Shown here: one piece after another, positions 57,901-62,719 of the stretch
Position numbering within the stretch: position 1 is the first letter of the stretch
How the letters are laid out: the number at the start of each line of letters is the position of its first letter
DNA from: Ascaphus truei
Lineage: Eukaryota > Chordata > Amphibia > Anura > Ascaphidae
Length of the DNA: 64,000 nucleotides
Direction: 5' to 3'
Assembly (NCBI GenBank): GCA_036426205.1
Contig: CM071568.1
Coordinates: 223,436,966-223,500,965 of the forward strand
The notes under the pieces: model-generated
What the model saw: only the letters and a program-made list of their open reading frames with translations
What the model was told of the DNA's origin: nothing
Database searches by the model: none
Position numbers and translations under genes: made by a program

Positions 57901-59850
57901 AACATGAGTGGTTACTGAAACTATTTAACCAGTCACTATTAACAGGTATATTTCTAGATGACTGGAGAATACCAAAAGTACTACCACTTCCCAAAAGCAG
58001 AAATAGGAATGAGGCTGGCAACTATTGGCCAGTGAGCCCGACGTCAGTACTGGGGTCAAATTATTGGAATACTGGTAAAAGAACGAAATGTTAATTATTT
58101 TAATTCTTGCTCAGCTTACAAGATCCCAGGCAGTATGGATTTAATGGGTAGGAATATCATGCCAAACAGATCTGATTTTATTTATTTGACTCGGTAATAT
58201 AGCAGGTATGAGTAGTAGAGCTGAGACCAAGTTACTTTCTTCAAAGGCAGGACATTACCAAATAGCTAGTCTTTCAGCCCACTTAAAGCTGCAGTTCATG
58301 CAATATCCTACATGTTTGTTTTTTTTTTAATCAGTTCTGTACTATGAAAAATACTTGTAGCGTTTTTTTTAAAGACATTTTTAAAGACATTTTTATGTAT
58401 TCTAATGTAGCAAGCATTTTTCTTTCTATAGAAACATTTACAAAGTCACACCCCCTTCCCGATCTGAGACATGCTCTGGCTCTTCAGCCCTGCCCTCTCT
58501 AGCAGTGAACTAATTGTATCTAGTAACTGCCTGGTCACATGATCTTTCCCACAGAATTTTGCATCGTGAGTACTGTTTTGCAGCAATAACAGTGAATTAA
58601 ATAACCCGAGCAAAGCGATTGATTACAGGAGAACAGATTAATCGGTAATTTAGCTAATCACTTGTCAGTGTGCAGATTGTATTGATGCACGTATTGAATG
58701 GAAATTATTAATTTTTTCCAAGCTATATGAATAGCTTGATCTGCAGCTATAACCTAAATGTTGAATACCTTTTTTAAATATAGGCACAATTAAGTCTGAA
58801 TAGTGCAACAAATATCACGTACAGTATAATGCTACGTTTGATCAGGTTTCAAACATAACGGAAGATAGAATGTAGAATCTATTCCAATCCCAGATGTGGG
58901 GATAACTGAAACCATTTTTTAACAGATGAATAATGGTCATTTTTGTTTCAAGAATATATTTATAGTGTTGTATATTTAGAAATATTCAACTTGTAAATAC
59001 TTCAGAGCATACTAAATAGGGTGTGCGTGAAATTGCAGTGCGTTTATATACTTTAATGTTTGATTTTTGTTATAAAAGTGCAATTCCTAGAACTACTGCC
59101 ATAAACTGTTAACCTCTGTACTTATGTGACATATAACTATTGGTTTGCTGTAAATTTAAACAGTTTTTCCTATTAATTTTAGTTTTTTGAGCTGTAGATT
59201 AAATCCTTGCTATGGACTAAACCAGCGGTGCGCAAACTGGGGGGCCCGACCCCCAGGGAGGGCGCTAGACTGCTGGCGGGGGTGCGCGGGGTTTACAGAG
59301 GCCCTGCGCGCTTCCCGAAGGCACTTAAATTAAGTGCCGGGGGAGCTGCAGGGCCTCTGTAAACCTTTTCTTACCTAGGCTCCGGCGGCTTCCTTCCTGC
59401 GTCGCCATGGCAATTTTGTCGCCGCGAGGTCATGTGACGTCACGTTACTATGGCAACGTGACGTCATGACGCTGGCTCGCAGGTAAGTAGGGGTTAGGGG
59501 GGGCGCGGGAGTAAGGGGTCTGCCGGTAGGGGGGCGCAGGGAAAAAAGTTTGCGCCACCCTGGACTAAACGATAACTGAAAATAGGACCATATTTGCACA
59601 GCTGTGCTATTCCATAGAACACCCCAGCTGGAATAGCATCTTTTAGTAAATTAATTTCTCTCCCAGTCCTAATCAAGCTAAATAAGAGGCAGTTACAAAA
59701 ATAAAACATAATGTGGAGTTGACCTATAAATTACCTTTAATAAACTGAAATGTTTTTTTTTCTATTTAGACATCCAAGAGGAAGCGTGGATACATTAAGA
59801 ATAAGCTAACTTTGAAGAAAGGCAAGAGACCCATCAAGAAGACGGTTTAA
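19170..59850 (+). CDS. STT3B: STT3B, oligosaccharyltransferase catalytic subunit (exons 2-16, 5' partial)
   Basis: This is the overall gene span; the coding sequence is the join of the 15 exons listed separately. STT3B is the catalytic subunit of the OST-B complex in the ER membrane. It transfers the lipid-linked oligosaccharide to Asn in N-X-S/T sequons, and it mainly serves sites missed during translation. The exons join in phase with GT-AG borders throughout and give 721 residues after a split Trp codon, the same length as human residues 106-826. Visible landmarks, in human numbering, are DNE 221-223, SVSE 402-405, WWDYGYQ 604-610, the DK motif DxxKxxxM at 671-678, sequons at 616, 623, 627 and 641, and a Lys/Arg-rich tail. 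The paralogue STT3A is excluded by the acidic insert (DSSDEDDK) and the basic C-terminal tail, which STT3A lacks. The N-terminal part with the EFDPW motif and first membrane helix is not in the window. Confidence 0.97.
19356..20085. mobile_element. foldback MITE with TA flanks, 250-bp hairpin arms
   Basis: Terminal repeats are CCGTATTTCCTCGATTGTAAG and its imperfect inverse ending GAGGAAATAGGG, flanked by TA on both sides. The inner arms, about 19448-19698 and 19713-19960, are near reverse complements: CATGTTTCAGGAGG pairs with CCTGAAACATG, and GGCATAGGGGGAACGGCTTG pairs with AAGCCGTTCCCCTATGCC. The loop is about 14 nt. It lies 77 bp after the exon 2 donor on the transcribed strand. The end sequence resembles common frog mariner-type elements. 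Confidence 0.85.
21893..21960. repeat. (CT)n and (TATC)n compound microsatellite
   Basis: About 16 CT units are followed by GTATATATCTATATCTATATC repeats. Confidence 0.95.
23218..23505 (+). CDS. STT3B: STT3B exon 3 (residues 142-237)
   Basis: The acceptor is cttgcag|GTG and the donor is TGG|gtaagt; 288 nt, phase 0 at both ends. It encodes [10 protein letters not shown] through FTYYLW. This includes several hydrophobic membrane segments and the conserved [20 protein letters not shown] block, whose DNE (221-223) is the second acidic motif of the active site. Reading through the donor gives a stop within about 20 codons, which supports the splice. Confidence 0.98.
24791..25218. repeat. foldback MITE with AAAGGGGCAGTGCCAC-type ends
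   Basis: The left end AAAGGGGCAGTGCCAC is the imperfect inverse of the right end GGTGGAACTGCCCC. Within it, 25082-25128 and 25158-25205 are diverged reverse complements (AGCAAAATATGGACAGTGGC versus GCCACTGCCATACTTTGCT). Confidence 0.6.
26097..26890 (-). mobile_element. Tc1/mariner relic, second copy, 5'-truncated
   Basis: It starts GTTTGCAGAAGTATTGACCC, the same end as at 12181, and runs collinear with the 14275-14690 transposase part: GCTTTGCACAGTAGG, CCATAAATGTTCGATTGGG, CCACTCAAGAACATTAATTC, CCATGCTTGACAGTTGGGATGG. It is broken by a G-run at 26245-26254, lost about half way through the transposase, and inactive. Confidence 0.8.
27545..27940. repeat. GC-richer unclassified repeat-like block
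   Basis: It has higher GC than its surroundings and carries GGTTGTCATGGCAACACG at 27615-27632, another X-box-like word. GGCCCTCCAAAGGCACGGAG and GTTCGCCTGGTCCG look like MITE ends, but no clear inverted repeat or target duplication was found. Confidence 0.3.
29213..29363. repeat. hairpin repeat, about 48-bp arms
   Basis: GGAAAGGTGGTGCACTGCTGTC (from 29213) with GTGAAAAATAAAG...GCGCTT pairs with GCGCTTGGATTTTTATTTTTCACTTACC and GACAGCAGTGCACCACCTTTCC (ending at about 29361). The outer 22 bp are perfect. It is followed to about 29740 by unclassified sequence with GCGCTCTGGTAAGCTTCTCCC. Confidence 0.8.
29935..30115. repeat. frog-type 'tatagcgccattaatgtacatag' interspersed repeat
   Basis: TTTATATAGCGCCATTAATG, then CACAGTAGTAATACATG and AGGAGTCCCTGCTCCGAGGA, is a sequence I recognise as very common in frog genomes. 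No coding content. Confidence 0.5.
30150..30560 (-). pseudogene. L1-like LINE ORF2 C-terminal fragment, antisense
   Basis: The minus strand from about 30451 reads [21 protein letters not shown] and then [12 protein letters not shown]. This matches the Cys/His C-terminal motif (TP.RLHKM.P..S..CWRC....GT..HIWW.CP) of L1/Tx1-type ORF2. The first Cys has become Thr-Trp. It is a short isolated piece. Confidence 0.75.
31227..31573. repeat. GC-rich Harbinger-like MITE with TAA target duplication
   Basis: TAA (31224-31226) then GGCCTGGGACATGGTGCAG; right end TGTCCGAGGAC followed by TAA (31574-31576). Core variant GGGCTGCCATTGGCTTCTGG and CAGTCACGTGACCGG at 31390-31423. Palindromic parts include CCACACGCGTGCGG. 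Confidence 0.75.
32262..32545. repeat. GTCACGTGGGCCAATAGGAAGCC repeat (related to 51140-51530)
   Basis: Shared with 51140-51530: GTGGGCCAATAGGAAGCC versus GTGGGCTAGTAAGAAGCC; GAAATTAAAGGGGTTCAGCTCCG versus GAAATTAACACGGTTCAGCTCCG; then AAAATAAATAAAAA. It is an unclassified amphibian-type interspersed repeat. Confidence 0.55.
32854..32919 (+). CDS. STT3B: STT3B exon 4 (residues 238-259)
   Basis: This short 66-nt, phase-0 exon lies between ttctttcag and gtaagt. It encodes 22 residues, [15 protein letters not shown]...YFYM, part of a membrane helix. It is flanked by a 9.3-kb intron upstream and a 1.9-kb intron downstream. Confidence 0.97.
32920..34818 (+). other. STT3B: STT3B intron 4
   Basis: It holds a 248-bp foldback at 33513-33760 and a repeat with a hammerhead-like CTGAGGA...CGAAAC word at 34154-34181 followed by a C-rich stretch. 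The remainder is unrecognised. Confidence 0.9.
33513..33760. repeat. foldback repeat, about 115-bp arms, 16-nt loop
   Basis: Arm 33513-33627 (AAGATCTCCCGCAGACAGCT...) is the diverged reverse complement of 33644-33760 (...AGCTGTCTGCAGGAGATCTT). Matching inner words are GAGCACTGCACTTGCAAAAG, GGGCTGGATC.CTGAGC.GGT, TTTATTAG.ACAT and AGTACAGCAG. Differences between arms show it is old. Confidence 0.85.
34819..34918 (+). CDS. STT3B: STT3B exon 5 (residues 260-292, split Ala293)
   Basis: The acceptor is cctttag|GTG and the donor is ATAG|gtgagt; 100 nt. It encodes [20 protein letters not shown]...KRVYI, a membrane helix ending in a basic loop. The final G pairs with CT of exon 6 to make the Ala codon. 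Confidence 0.97.
35600..36010 (+). repeat. L2/CR1-like LINE 3' fragment
   Basis: TTTACAAATATATTCAAGGAACA, CCCAAGGACGGTACAAATGGCACA and GAAAGTGTTCTTTACAGGAAGGGCAGTTAAAATGTGG follow the layout of frog CR1/L2 LINE tails, ending with TTGAATAAATTAACATTGATTGTAG. Confidence 0.6.
36818..37130. repeat. GC-rich Harbinger-like MITE with TAA target duplication
   Basis: TAA (36815-36817) then GGCCCCAGTGCCTCCGC; right end GCGGGGACTCAGCC then TAA (37131-37133). The core TGTTCGCCCTCATTGGCTGA with AACCGCC is at 36931-36956, next to TGACGTCAC. A G-run occupies 36893-36907. Confidence 0.8.
37797..37829. repeat. poly-C tract
   Basis: CCCCCCACCCC is followed by about 23 further C residues. Such tracts slip in PCR and sequencing, so the length is uncertain. 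Confidence 0.9.
38839..38880. repeat. 16-bp perfect hairpin at a repeat end, hammerhead-like
   Basis: TTTCGCCGTAGCTTTC (38839-38854) and GAAAGCTACGGCGAAA (38865-38880) are perfect reverse complements. The right half, CTTGAGAAAGCTACGGCGAAAC, looks like a hammerhead half-core (CUGANGA-stem II-GAAA with the first part mutated). It marks the end of an A/T-rich repeat (from about 38060) just before the hAT sequence. Confidence 0.75.
40100..41431. mobile_element. insertion in the hAT relic with 12-bp target duplication, Penelope-like
   Basis: TTACAAAGAGAA occurs at 40088-40099 and 41432-41443, and the transposase reading resumes after the second copy. The 5' end is a hairpin GCGTCA-GTG-TGACGC followed by GAAACGATCGTC, the 3' part of a hammerhead core. 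The insert has a tandem 98-bp duplication and an AATAAAGGTTAAG stretch before the A/T-rich end. The ends suggest a Penelope-like terminal repeat; no ORF is present. Confidence 0.6.
40334..40531. repeat. tandem duplication, two 98-bp units
   Basis: Unit 1 starts GGAGCTATGATCTCTCTGCA and unit 2 GGAGCTGTGATCTGTCCGCA. Both continue with CACTATGAG, ACTGAAACTTT, TGAAACA.CTTATAAATAC and end GGTC.CAGACTAT. They differ by point changes and a few short indels. Confidence 0.9.
42041..42291. repeat. hAT-type MITE (CAGGGATGTGCAAACT ends)
   Basis: It starts CAGGGATGTGCAAACTAGGGG and ends AAGTTTGCACACCCCTG. Flanks CTCTACTG and GTATACTG match at 6 of 8 positions. It is related to 59223-59562: GAGGCTCTGCG, CATTTAAATTAAATGCCGGGG versus CACTTAAATTAAGTGCCGGGG. 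Confidence 0.8.
43310..43640 (-). repeat. LINE tail fragment upstream of exon 6
   Basis: TGCCTTCCTCTGGATCAATAT and AAATTCCTTCCTGATTCCAAAG with GGCAATCGGATTACTCCCTG are words of frog CR1/L2-like 3' regions. Their reverse complement would read toward the LINE body, so minus orientation is likely. It ends close to the exon 6 acceptor. Confidence 0.45.
43675..43773 (+). CDS. STT3B: STT3B exon 6 (residues 293-325)
   Basis: The acceptor is tttttttgcag|CT and the donor is GCAG|gtaaga; 99 nt. It encodes (A)[20 protein letters not shown] and then [12 protein letters not shown], a membrane helix plus loop. A CR1/L2-like LINE remnant ends shortly upstream, so old repeat sequence lies close to the acceptor's pyrimidine tract. 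Confidence 0.96.
43774..45373 (+). other. STT3B: STT3B intron 6
   Basis: It contains a G-run (44780-44790), a T-run, a repeat-like block at 44800-45230 (GTGGGCCCCTTGTAACTCGG; CCCATTGGCCAATAG) and a (TA)n/TATC microsatellite at 45155-45205. The first kilobase is unrecognised. Confidence 0.9.
45155..45205. repeat. (TA)n / TATC microsatellite
   Basis: About 11 TA units followed by CTATATCTATATATC repeats. Confidence 0.95.
45374..45520 (+). CDS. STT3B: STT3B exon 7 (residues 326-374)
   Basis: The acceptor is ccatctag|GC and the donor is ACAG|gtaatt; 147 nt. It encodes [20 protein letters not shown] followed by a hydrophobic helix ending VIYLTYT. The exon frame (phase 1 in, phase 1 out) is the one that continues the protein; the other frames contain stops. 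Confidence 0.97.
45521..46405 (+). other. STT3B: STT3B intron 7
   Basis: 885 bp. It holds a G-rich low-complexity patch (45653-45676) and the T-rich tract before exon 8. No mobile element recognised. Confidence 0.9.
46406..46454 (+). CDS. STT3B: STT3B exon 8 (residues 375-390)
   Basis: This is a 49-nt micro-exon between a long polypyrimidine acceptor (ctctcttcttccctccag) and gtaaga. It encodes [15 protein letters not shown] with split Gly codons on both sides. It was found because exons 7 and 9 are out of phase without it and the peptide matches the family. Confidence 0.96.
46851..47308. repeat. mariner-like MITE, CAGGCAGTCCTCG ends, TA flanks
   Basis: Left TA-CAGGCAGTCCTCGGTTATCC; right AAAACGAGGACTGCCTG-TA, a perfect 13-bp terminal inverted repeat. 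Inner inverted parts (GTTGTAAAGCG, GCGTTGTAAAACG) flank an A/T microsatellite at 47048-47118, and TACGACGCTTTGCAACGTTG pairs with CAACGTTGCAAAGCGTCGTA at 47128-47203. Confidence 0.85.
47800..48462. mobile_element. non-autonomous hAT element, 663 bp, 8-bp target duplication
   Basis: It starts CAGAGCTTTCCAAACTTTTC and ends CACAGTTTGGAAAGCTCTG. Flanks CGCTAGGA (47792-47799) and TGCTAGGA (48463-48470) match at 7/8. GTTGGTGACACAC and GTGTCGCGACACAC are subterminal. The interior is simple repeats and G/C runs with no transposase. Confidence 0.85.
49281..49400. repeat. short foldback, about 34-bp arms
   Basis: TCATATTTATTAAGCAGTGCTACTCCATGAGAC (49281-49313) pairs with GTGTCTTATGGAGTAGCATCGCTTAATAAATATGG (about 49366-49400). 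'CATATTTATTAAG' ends are common in frog MITEs. Confidence 0.75.
49487..49641 (+). CDS. STT3B: STT3B exon 9 (residues 391-442)
   Basis: The acceptor is attcaacag|T and the donor is TTCG|gtaagc; 155 nt. It encodes [20 protein letters not shown] through [12 protein letters not shown] (402-405) is the conserved motif of the mobile external loop 5, which contributes an active-site Glu in the family. Confidence 0.97.
49642..50649 (+). other. STT3B: STT3B intron 9
   Basis: 1008 bp of AT-rich sequence; nothing recognised. Confidence 0.9.
50650..50861 (+). CDS. STT3B: STT3B exon 10 (residues 443-513)
   Basis: The acceptor is tctctgcag|TT; 212 nt. It encodes [20 protein letters not shown] and further membrane helix, then the acidic cytosolic loop [19 protein letters not shown] ending LYDK. 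The donor is AAG|gtagac, the poorest match to GTAAGT in the gene, but exon 11 continues exactly as in other vertebrates. Confidence 0.95.
51140..51530. repeat. interspersed repeat related to 32262-32545
   Basis: GGTATCTGGAGCTGCACC, AATTTCAGCTCCAGGGACCCCC, GTGGGCTAGTAAGAAGCC, GAAATTAACACGGTTCAGCTCCG. A further diverged fragment lies near 56460-56620 (GGAGCTGCTAATAGTGTGGCT). Confidence 0.5.
51760..51775. promoter_or_regulatory. perfect RFX X-box-like palindrome, second copy
   Basis: GGTTACCATGGTAACC, identical to 4692-4707; both are near GGCTA-type words (AGGCTAC after the first copy, CGGCTAAA before the second), so they may be parts of one old repeat family. Confidence 0.5.
52602..52903. repeat. 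GC-rich Harbinger-like MITE with TAA target duplication
   Basis: TAA (52599-52601) then GGATGCGGCCAGTCAGG; right end TTGCCGAGGCC then TAA (52904-52906). Core GCTGGTTCGCCCTCATTGGG plus GGAACCACTCACGTGACTCG at 52721-52760. Inner hairpin GCTCACGCTGGCC / GGCCAGCGTGAGC. Confidence 0.8.
53234..53421 (+). CDS. STT3B: STT3B exon 11 (residues 514-575)
   Basis: The acceptor is ttcactcag|GCT and the donor is GATGG|gtaaga; 188 nt. It encodes [20 protein letters not shown], the last membrane helix ([20 protein letters not shown]) and the start of the luminal domain ([19 protein letters not shown]). Confidence 0.97.
53422..54577 (+). other. STT3B: STT3B intron 11
   Basis: Its second half (about 54000-54470) is the interspersed repeat listed separately; the first half is unrecognised. 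Confidence 0.9.
54000..54470. repeat. interspersed repeat, fullest copy of the 11040/18243 family
   Basis: It is collinear with 18243-18485 from TTTCTATAGCA to TTACATATA and shares TTTTTAATCAGTTCTGTA.TAT with 58320-58345. That suggests this family is also present at about 58270-58460. Unclassified. Confidence 0.6.
54578..54749 (+). CDS. STT3B: STT3B exon 12, catalytic WWDYG exon (residues 576-633)
   Basis: The acceptor is atctttcag|A and the donor is TTG|gtaaga; 172 nt. WWDYGYQ (604-610) is encoded at 54660-54680; in the family it binds the Ser/Thr of the acceptor sequon. Sequons NRT (616), NNT (623) and NNS (627) follow, and STT3B is itself N-glycosylated here. The block begins [20 protein letters not shown] and ends NSHIAL. 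Confidence 0.98.
54750..55144 (+). other. STT3B: STT3B intron 12
   Basis: 395 bp, AT-rich, with a small direct duplication AAGGTTTTAGGTA (54920-54951). No element recognised. Confidence 0.9.
55145..55318 (+). CDS. STT3B: STT3B exon 13 (residues 634-691)
   Basis: The acceptor is ttttcttgcag|GTT and the donor is AGG|gtaagc; 174 nt, phase 0. It encodes [20 protein letters not shown] through EGEHPKDIR. It carries the NET sequon (641) and the DK motif D671-x-x-K674-x-x-x-M678 that helps recognise the acceptor +2 residue. Confidence 0.97.
55319..55649 (+). other. STT3B: STT3B intron 13
   Basis: 331 bp, the shortest intron in the window; nothing recognised. Confidence 0.9.
55650..55763 (+). CDS. 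STT3B: STT3B exon 14 (residues 692-729)
   Basis: The acceptor is tctcctgtag|GAA and the donor is CAG|gtaagt; 114 nt. It encodes [20 protein letters not shown] through YRFGEMQ, part of the soluble luminal domain. Confidence 0.97.
55764..56747 (+). other. STT3B: STT3B intron 14
   Basis: 984 bp, AT-rich. 56460-56630 looks like a fragment of the repeat at 51140; otherwise unrecognised. Confidence 0.9.
56748..56960 (+). CDS. STT3B: STT3B exon 15 (residues 730-800)
   Basis: The acceptor is ttgtttttcag|CTT and the donor is AAG|gtatgt; 213 nt. It encodes [20 protein letters not shown], then [10 protein letters not shown] and PKQKYLSKK. This is the end of the globular luminal domain plus the first part of the basic tail. 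Confidence 0.97.
57905..58190 (+). pseudogene. LINE (CR1-like) reverse transcriptase fragment
   Basis: At 57957-58047 the + strand reads [20 protein letters not shown] then [11 protein letters not shown], matching the start of the RT domain of CR1-like LINEs (DWR.A.V.PLFKKG....GNYRPVSLTS). The Arg of NYRPVS has changed to Trp. It is frameshifted soon after. Confidence 0.75.
59223..59562. repeat. hAT-type MITE with perfect 8-bp target duplication
   Basis: It starts CAGCGGTGCGCAAACTGGGG and ends AAAGTTTGCGCCACCCTG. GACTAAAC flanks it on both sides (59215-59222, 59563-59570). It is related to 42041-42291 and carries the CRE-Xbox-CRE palindrome at 59435-59466. Confidence 0.9.
59435..59466. promoter_or_regulatory. 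palindrome: CRE, X-box-like, CRE
   Basis: TGACGTCACGTT (59435-59446) and AACGTGACGTCA (59455-59466) are perfect inverted repeats around ACTATGGC. The arms hold TGACGTCA (CRE consensus) and the centre reads GTTACTATGGCAAC (59444-59457), an RFX X-box-like site. Function is not shown by sequence alone. Confidence 0.5.
59770..59850 (+). CDS. STT3B: STT3B exon 16, terminal coding exon
   Basis: The acceptor is tttttctatttag|ACA. It encodes the 26-residue basic tail [20 protein letters not shown]...KKTV followed by TAA at 59848-59850. The basic tail is characteristic of STT3B and absent from STT3A. Confidence 0.97.
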   Translation, partial: TSKRKRGYIKNKLTLKKGKRPIKKTV

Positions 59851-60200
59851 TCAAAATGATCTCGCAGGAAGAAGTTGTCCTAGAGATAACCAGTCTTTGC
59901 CTTTTAGATGAACTCATGTTTCACACCAACATGAGGGTACAGAACCATCTGTGGTCCAGATTATTGTACAAATTTTTCAGGCAATGTCTGATTACAAAAT
60001 ATATATATTGGCTTTTTAAGAACAGCTGTTTTAGATTTGTAATGTGAAGCCAGGCAGAGCTGCTGTCCAAGAATAACAGCAGAATTTTTTTTGGTAAATA
60101 TTCTGACAATTTGGACGGATTGTACCAAAAAGCCCTCTAATTCAGTCATTGGCAGATGCATACTTGTCAAATATTTTTTTTTTTTTTTTAAGAAGATTAA

Positions 60201-60206
60201 AATAAA
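60201..60206 (+). terminator. candidate proximal polyadenylation signal
   Basis: AATAAA about 350 nt after the stop codon, just after a T-run. It could be used for a short 3' UTR isoform. A second candidate AATAAA lies at 60344. Confidence 0.3.
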
Positions 60207-61482
60207 GTAAAGGTGCATTTTCTTCAAGGTACCCTGACAGCAAATTTGTAGGTGGACTTTGTGGACTAAGACAGCAACCCATTCTTACACCTGTAAAATG
60301 TAAAATAATTGGGATAAGAAGCATGAGTTTCTAAAATTCAACCAATAAAAATGTTCCCTCAAGCTGTTTTTATTTTCAAGGCAATGAGAGGCGGAGAATG
60401 TCACTGTTTTTTGACCTGTCAGGGATGTGGGTTTAGTCTATTATTGCTGCTGCCTTTTTTTTTTTTTTTTTTAATCTGGCATGTTAGGACAAACTGCAGT
60501 CAATCATAATGACAGCCAAGATGATGTAGAATTTTGAGCTGTTCTTATCCATGTGGTTTTGGAAGGGCCCATATATTGCTAACATGAAGCCTCAATACAT
60601 GTCTTAAACATTTGACAGGATAACATTGTTTACATTATTGCAGACTGTGTCATCCACATGGCCCACAATGTAGAAACACACCGGCTAAATATGATCGCAT
60701 TCTCTAAATAAATAAAAAATCAGAAGATGGGGAATGCTGTGAAATGAGTCACAATGCAGAATGCAAATTATTTTGGGGTTGATTTGTTTTTAACATGTTC
60801 AAAATGTGTAAAGTTGACCAATATACAAATTCCACATGTTCTGTGACCTGTAAGAGGGAAGTATAGAGGTTCAGACAATATCTGAACTCCAGCCTGGGTC
60901 TCTACATTTTTTTCATCTACCTTTTTTGTTTGCATTTAATTAGGTTGCTAAATGATTTGGTTACTTTGTTCTAGTGCTGTTTTGGCTTAATTAGGCACCG
61001 ATTTTCTGTTTTTGTAGACAAAACCTGGACAATTCTGTCAAATGAAATGCACTAAAATGTAAATGGGGTTGAACATTTGGGTAGATCTGTTAATTTTCTG
61101 GTTCTAGGCATTATGCAGGCTTAAAATTAAAAACATCTAGAAAGATCGAAGACCTTTTTAATTAAGTCACTTTTTTTTTTTATATATATATATACTGTAA
61201 TTAAAGCAAGAGTACAACTTCTCCACCACAAGTATTGGAGGAAGATGCAACTTTATAGTACAAAATGAAATGTAAACGTCAGGGAGTGAGTCACTTCTTC
61301 CCAGATACGTTAATAAAACATTGAAACATGCATTTTATTTTATTTTTTATTTTTTCTGTCTTTACAGACCTTGAGGCTGCATCAATGTCCAAAGCCTGTA
61401 AGTGGCTCAGACACCATTAGATCAACCTGAGATTCTGTTTTTGTTGGCTTTAAAATAAGTTTGAAAAAGTTGACTGTAGGAA

Positions 61483-61488
61483 AATAAA
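61483..61488 (+). terminator. candidate distal polyadenylation signal of STT3B
   Basis: AATAAA with a T/G-rich stretch 15-35 nt downstream (tttctgttaagtatcctgtttatttc). It was chosen as the distal site because mariner-like and Harbinger-like repeats begin about 350 bp further on. Confidence 0.5.
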
Positions 61489-61848
61489 GTTTAATTATGA
61501 TTTTCTGTTAAGTATCCTGTTTATTTCTATTCAAATGGCCAAGTTTCCAAAATGTATGTCTGCCTTCTGGCAGCCAATGTTGGGTTTGATTAGACTTAAT
61601 AGCTCTTTGGGGTAGATTTTTGGCATAGTTAAAAGAAACAAAACTTATTTTCAAGATGTTTATTGAAGAAATAACATGTGAACAGAATTGCAGTAAAAAC
61701 TGGAAAACATTTACTTTCAAATAAAAAGGAAAAAAAATGCTTTCTGGTCATTATTTAAATCCATTCAATGTTTGCAAATAATGAATCATGTATATATTTG
61801 GTTGGCGTTTGGTAAAGCACATCATATTGGAGAGGAAACACATACAGG

Positions 61849-62177
61849 CATACCCCGCATTAACGTACGCAATGGGACCGGAGCATGTATGTAAAGTGAA
61901 AATGTACTTAAGTGGAAAAAAGGGAGTGTTTCACTTTATCGATGCATGTACTGTACTGCAATCGTCATATACGTGCATAACTGATGTAAATAACGCATTT
62001 GTAACAGGCTCTATAGTCTCCCCGCTTTCGCACAGCTTCGGTACAGGTAGGGAGCCGGTATTGCTGTTCAGGACGTGCTGACAGGAGCATGCGTGAGCGG
62101 CCGTTTGCCTATTGGGCGATATGTACTTACTCGCGAGTGTACTTAAAGTGAGTGTTCTTAAAGCGGGGTATGCCTGT
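61849..62177. repeat. mariner-like MITE (CAGGCATACCCCGC family), copy 2
   Basis: TA-CAGGCATACCCCGCATTAACG at left, CTTAAAGCGGGGTATGCCTG-TA at right: a 14-bp perfect terminal repeat with TA flanks. Same family as 6299-6646, inverted. Confidence 0.9.
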
Positions 62178-62719
62178 ACTTATATATGAAAAATGTCCGT
62201 ATAAAAAAAATGCTGCAAAACAGATTTAAATAATTGTGATACAGAAAAATTAAAAGTTTTTGCTTGAAATTGAGCTATAAAGCTATAACAATTCATAATG
62301 GAAAGCACAGTTTCCTATGTAATTGTCTGTTCAAAGAAGTGAGAAAAATAGAAGCGCAAATTAATTAACAAACATGCAATGTGATAGGTGAATTTAAAAA
62401 GTATGAGGTTGTGGTGCAGCTCCCAAAATAAGACAGTCCCTTGTCTTAAAATACAATACAGAAACAGAAATTCGGAGTGCAAACACAAACCAAACAAATT
62501 AAATAAAGAATATATGGTTTACGTTATGCAGGGGGGGATAGAGGGGTCACGCCCCCCTTCAACCGCAAATCTAAAATTGTAATCTGCCCTGAGTCTCTAG
62601 GGAAAATCTGAGAAAGGGGGAAAAGGAAAAAACAACACAAGTGTGATACTGTAGAAAAACATAATGAGAATGAATGGGAACTCACAAACAGATGTTCTTT
62701 GACAGCAGTAAAGTGTAAA

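Larger units (their letters stand above)
56961..59769 (+). other. STT3B: STT3B intron 15
   Basis: It contains a LINE RT fragment (57905-58190), a piece of the 54000-type repeat (about 58270-58460) and a hAT MITE (59223-59562). The rest is unrecognised. Confidence 0.9.
59851..61505 (+). other. STT3B: STT3B 3' untranslated region (end inferred)
   Basis: This stretch follows the stop codon and has no obvious transposon. AATAAA signals occur at 60201, 60344, 60707/60711 and 61483. The last one, followed by TTTAATTATGATTTTCTG, is the best candidate for the distal end; the others could give shorter mRNAs. The end is inferred from signals only. Confidence 0.6.

Noticed and set aside
19170..59850. 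Assignment as STT3A
   Set aside because: The acidic cytosolic insert, the sequon cluster and the basic C-terminal tail are STT3B features; STT3A ends shortly after the luminal domain.
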